A stretch of 6,845 bases of DNA from Angelakisella sp. (GTDB taxonomy: Bacteria > Bacillota > Clostridia > Oscillospirales > Ruminococcaceae). The stretch is taken from positions 1-6,845 of the forward strand of contig JAHHTR010000113.1 in assembly GCA_020024515.1 (NCBI GenBank). The letters run 5' to 3'. Positions within the stretch are counted from its first letter, which is position 1, and every line of letters begins with the position of its first letter. The notes below the pieces were generated by a model. The model was not told where the DNA came from, did not search any database, and was given only the letters and a program-made list of their open reading frames with translations. The position numbers and the translations under genes are program-made. Shown piece after piece: positions 4,788-6,845 of the stretch.

Positions 4788-6771
4788 CTTTATCAAGACA
4801 TTCTTTTACAGCTTTCATAATTCTCTTTGAAGTTAGTGTAGCGCCACTTACTGTATCAACATCAGGGCTGTTTTTTTCTACAATAGCTGCCGGTACATCT
4901 TTTAGAGCAGCTCCGGCAACTGCCTCTGTTTCTTTATTTGAAACGATTTCAACATTTGCTATCTTGCTGTCTTTAACAGTAACTTTTACTTCCATTGGGC
5001 CTTCTTGACCATCAACAGTTGCTGTATATTCACCATCTTTAAAAGTAGATGTCATATCATATTTATCTGTATTTGTTGTAGCTTTTTCAAATAGTTTTTC
5101 ATCTAGCATTTTGCTTGATTTTTTAACTGTGTAGCCTGTTGCCATTTCTTTTGTCATAGCATTTCTTGCAGCTATTCTACCAAAAGATATAGGTCCCATT
5201 ACACCTGTACCACCTGATACAAATTTACCCCAAACACCACCAACAAATTCGCCTGCGGCATATAGACCGGGGATAACATTGCCTGCTTCGTCAAGTACTT
5301 GCATATCAGGGTTTGTTGTAACACCACCAAGAGTAATTATACATAGAGCTTTTAGCGGAACTGCATAGTATTTGTCACCTTCCACTTTATTTACTGCCAG
5401 ATTAAATGGTGTAACTTTACCGTCAAATGAACGTCCAAAACTGTCTTTGCCTTTTGACTCAACAGCTTTGTTGTATTCGTCTACCGTTTTCTTCAAGTTT
5501 TCTGCATTAATACCTGTTTTTTGTGCAAGTTCATCTAGTGTAGCTGCTGTTACAACTGTTTTGCCACCGGGTGTACCCTCGCCGAATTTATATTTGTACA
5601 TAAAGTCAGCTTTATTTTCTGCTAGGTCAGCAAGAATTTTATCTGTGAATATATCATATTGAACAGCTTTTGGTTGTTCTTCTAGGGCAATTTCACGAAT
5701 AGAGTTATTTGCTTCTGTTTCGTCCATAAAACGATTACCGTCAAGGTTTACACATATACCGCCTGTTTTCCATGTGTATGTAGATGCAATAGTACCTGTT
5801 CCCGGTACATCGGCACTTTCAAGACCCATTGGGAAAGTTGGTATATAGTTTAGATTGTTTACATCTGCACCTACATTTTGTACAAGTAGCAAGCCATTAC
5901 CATCAGCAGATGATGGACCACCTGTTAGGTAGCTTGAACCATTTTCTGTATATTTACCCATTAGTGCCTTATTTGCTGAATAACCACCTGTCGAAACAAG
6001 TATACCATGTTTTGATGTATATTTAACTTTTTCTTTTGTTTGTGTATTTTCACCGATAACTGCTGTTATTTGTCCTTGTTCATTTGCTACCAGCTTAGTA
6101 CCTTTTGTATTGTAAAGAATTTCTATTTTGTTCTCTTCTTTAATCATTTTATCCAGTAGCTCATGAGCAGGAGCTTTGTAGTTTTTAGGATCTTTTGCCT
6201 TTGGTTTATATGTTCTTTGGATTGAGTATAGTGGGTGTTCAGGAGCAAAAACCGCTCTTTTACCATCTTTATCCTGAGCAAAAGTATAGTCTTTAAGACC
6301 ATTTTCCCACAGCCAATCAAAAGCTGCTGTACTTTCTTTTACGTATGCTTCTAGGTGTGGACGACTTGGGTTTCCACCAAAATCACTGCCTATTCTAAGC
6401 AAATCTTCCAAATATGATGCTTGTGTATCTTCTATTTTGTCTTCTTTTTGAAGAATTGTCTCTGCGGCTGACATTGAACCACTTGTAAAGTTTAATGAAC
6501 CACCTGTTTTTGATGTCATTTCCAAAAGAGTAACTTTTTCAGCACCGTTTTTTACAGCTTCAAGTGCTGCTGACATACCTGCTGCACCTGCACCAACAAT
6601 TACAAAATCAGAATTAACTTCTTTCATCGTTTCTTGTACTTCGGGTGTTGTTGATGTGCTTTGTGATGTTTCATCTTTTGATGATGAACTTGGTGTATCT
6701 GTTGCACCACAACCTGTAACTAATGTTAATAACATCATTGCTGCCATTAACAAACTCATACACTTTTTCAT
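4780..6771 (-). CDS. Secreted lipoprotein flavin reductase: fumarate-reductase-type FAD domain plus C-terminal covalent-FMN domain
   Basis: This 663-residue protein opens with a lipoprotein signal peptide (positive KK, hydrophobic 5-17, lipobox VTGC with Cys21) and a Ser/Thr-rich linker to about 50. An FAD_binding_2 domain of the flavocytochrome c/fumarate reductase family covers about 54-540, with dinucleotide motif GAGAAG (60-65), E84 for the ribose, GGSLNFTSGSMSAA (90-103) and the FAD-closing GLYAAGEFVGG (502-512). An FMN_bind domain follows at about 577-660 with the motif D639-TVSGAT-L-T; Thr645 should carry FMN attached by an ApbE/Fmt-type flavin transferase, which is not in this window. 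Such proteins pass electrons to small extracellular acceptors such as fumarate or urocanate in anaerobic respiration. FMN_bind at the C-terminus is opposite to Shewanella urocanate reductase. The usual fumarate-binding residues are replaced (F313, N355, I479, V518), so the substrate is unknown. AGGGAG (complement of 6783-6788) lies 11 bases before the ATG. Confidence 0.9.
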   Translation of the reverse strand: MKKCMSLLMAAMMLLTLVTGCGATDTPSSSSKDETSQSTSTTPEVQETMKEVNSDFVIVGAGAAGMSAALEAVKNGAEKVTLLEMTSKTGGSLNFTSGSMSAAETILQKEDKIEDTQASYLEDLLRIGSDFGGNPSRPHLEAYVKESTAAFDWLWENGLKDYTFAQDKDGKRAVFAPEHPLYSIQRTYKPKAKDPKNYKAPAHELLDKMIKEENKIEILYNTKGTKLVANEQGQITAVIGENTQTKEKVKYTSKHGILVSTGGYSANKALMGKYTENGSSYLTGGPSSADGNGLLLVQNVGADVNNLNYIPTFPMGLESADVPGTGTIASTYTWKTGGICVNLDGNRFMDETEANNSIREIALEEQPKAVQYDIFTDKILADLAENKADFMYKYKFGEGTPGGKTVVTAATLDELAQKTGINAENLKKTVDEYNKAVESKGKDSFGRSFDGKVTPFNLAVNKVEGDKYYAVPLKALCIITLGGVTTNPDMQVLDEAGNVIPGLYAAGEFVGGVWGKFVSGGTGVMGPISFGRIAARNAMTKEMATGYTVKKSSKMLDEKLFEKATTNTDKYDMTSTFKDGEYTATVDGQEGPMEVKVTVKDSKIANVEIVSNKETEAVAGAALKDVPAAIVEKNSPDVDTVSGATLTSKRIMKAVKECLDKAK

Positions 6772-6802
6772 TTTCCATTTTTCTCCCTAAATTTTTAATA
6801 TT

Positions 6803-6827
6803 TAGATATATTTTCGTTAAATATCTA
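6803..6827 (-). promoter_or_regulatory. Inverted repeat in the flavoprotein leader, operator or hairpin candidate
   Basis: TAGATAT (6803-6809) and ATATCTA (6821-6827) are perfect 7-base inverted copies separated by 11 bases. In RNA, two further pairs past one bulged A would leave a loop of six bases. It lies between the putative -10 and the ribosome site, where a repressor or an RNA hairpin could act. AT-richness makes chance occurrence plausible. Confidence 0.35.
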
Positions 6828-6836
6828 TCAATAAGT

Positions 6837-6842
6837 ATTATA
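6837..6842 (-). promoter_or_regulatory. -10 element of the flavoprotein gene promoter
   Basis: On the minus strand this reads TATAAT, an exact match to the housekeeping consensus. It would place the transcript start near 6830 and give a leader of about 60 bases. The matching -35 would lie just beyond the right edge of the window (about 6860) and cannot be checked here. Confidence 0.45.
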
Positions 6843-6845
6843 ATC

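Noticed and set aside
6667..6779. ATG about 9 bases upstream of the flavoprotein start, opening a short overlapping frame on the minus strand
   Set aside because: It gives only a few dozen unremarkable residues before a stop, while the main frame has a clear lipoprotein signal and an acceptable ribosome site.
1..6845. CRISPR arrays, tRNAs, rRNAs, insertion sequences, prophage or toxin-antitoxin genes
   Set aside because: I saw no regularly spaced repeats, cloverleaf-type sequences, transposase or integrase motifs, or terminal repeats on either strand.

Overview
The window is AT-rich DNA with strong AGGAG-type ribosome sites, short T-tailed hairpin terminators and a SpoIIQ-like membrane peptidase homologue. 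Together these point to an anaerobic, probably endospore-forming member of the Firmicutes (Clostridia). The genus cannot be fixed from this sequence. Nothing looks like a phage, insertion sequence, CRISPR array, tRNA or rRNA.

Layout. Positions 135-920 (+) hold two adjacent half-size TauE/SafE (TSUP) membrane proteins that probably assemble into one anion exporter. Positions 1036-1860 (+) encode a single-pass membrane protein with an extracytoplasmic LytM/M23 domain, best read as SpoIIQ, with a sigma-F-like promoter candidate just upstream and a strong terminator at 1894-1934. Positions 1991-2563 (+) encode a small, probably cytosolic protein resembling CBM9-like/DOMON-like domains. Positions 2640-2777 (+) encode a 45-residue single-pass membrane protein of unknown role, followed by a terminator at 2811-2846. 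Positions 2924-4330 (+) encode a complete PepV-type M20 dipeptidase with all metal ligands. Positions 4333-4787 hold wreckage: the front of a GNAT acetyltransferase with an in-frame stop, then an unrelated-looking reading frame without a start codon. A 17-bp hairpin at 4726-4763 serves as terminator for both converging strands. Positions 4780-6771 (-) encode a secreted, lipid-anchored flavoprotein with a fumarate-reductase-type FAD domain followed by a C-terminal covalent-FMN domain.

How the genes relate. Apart from the TSUP pair, the genes look like independent transcription units separated by terminators, not one pathway. The themes are anion export, sporulation, peptide use and extracytoplasmic flavin-based electron transfer. 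The most notable item is the flavoprotein. It keeps the FAD and FMN sites, but by my by-eye alignment it lacks every residue that fumarate reductases use to bind and protonate fumarate, so its electron acceptor is probably something else. The second point of interest is that both TSUP half-genes have good ribosome sites placed in front of ATT/ATA codons instead of ATG/GTG/TTG.
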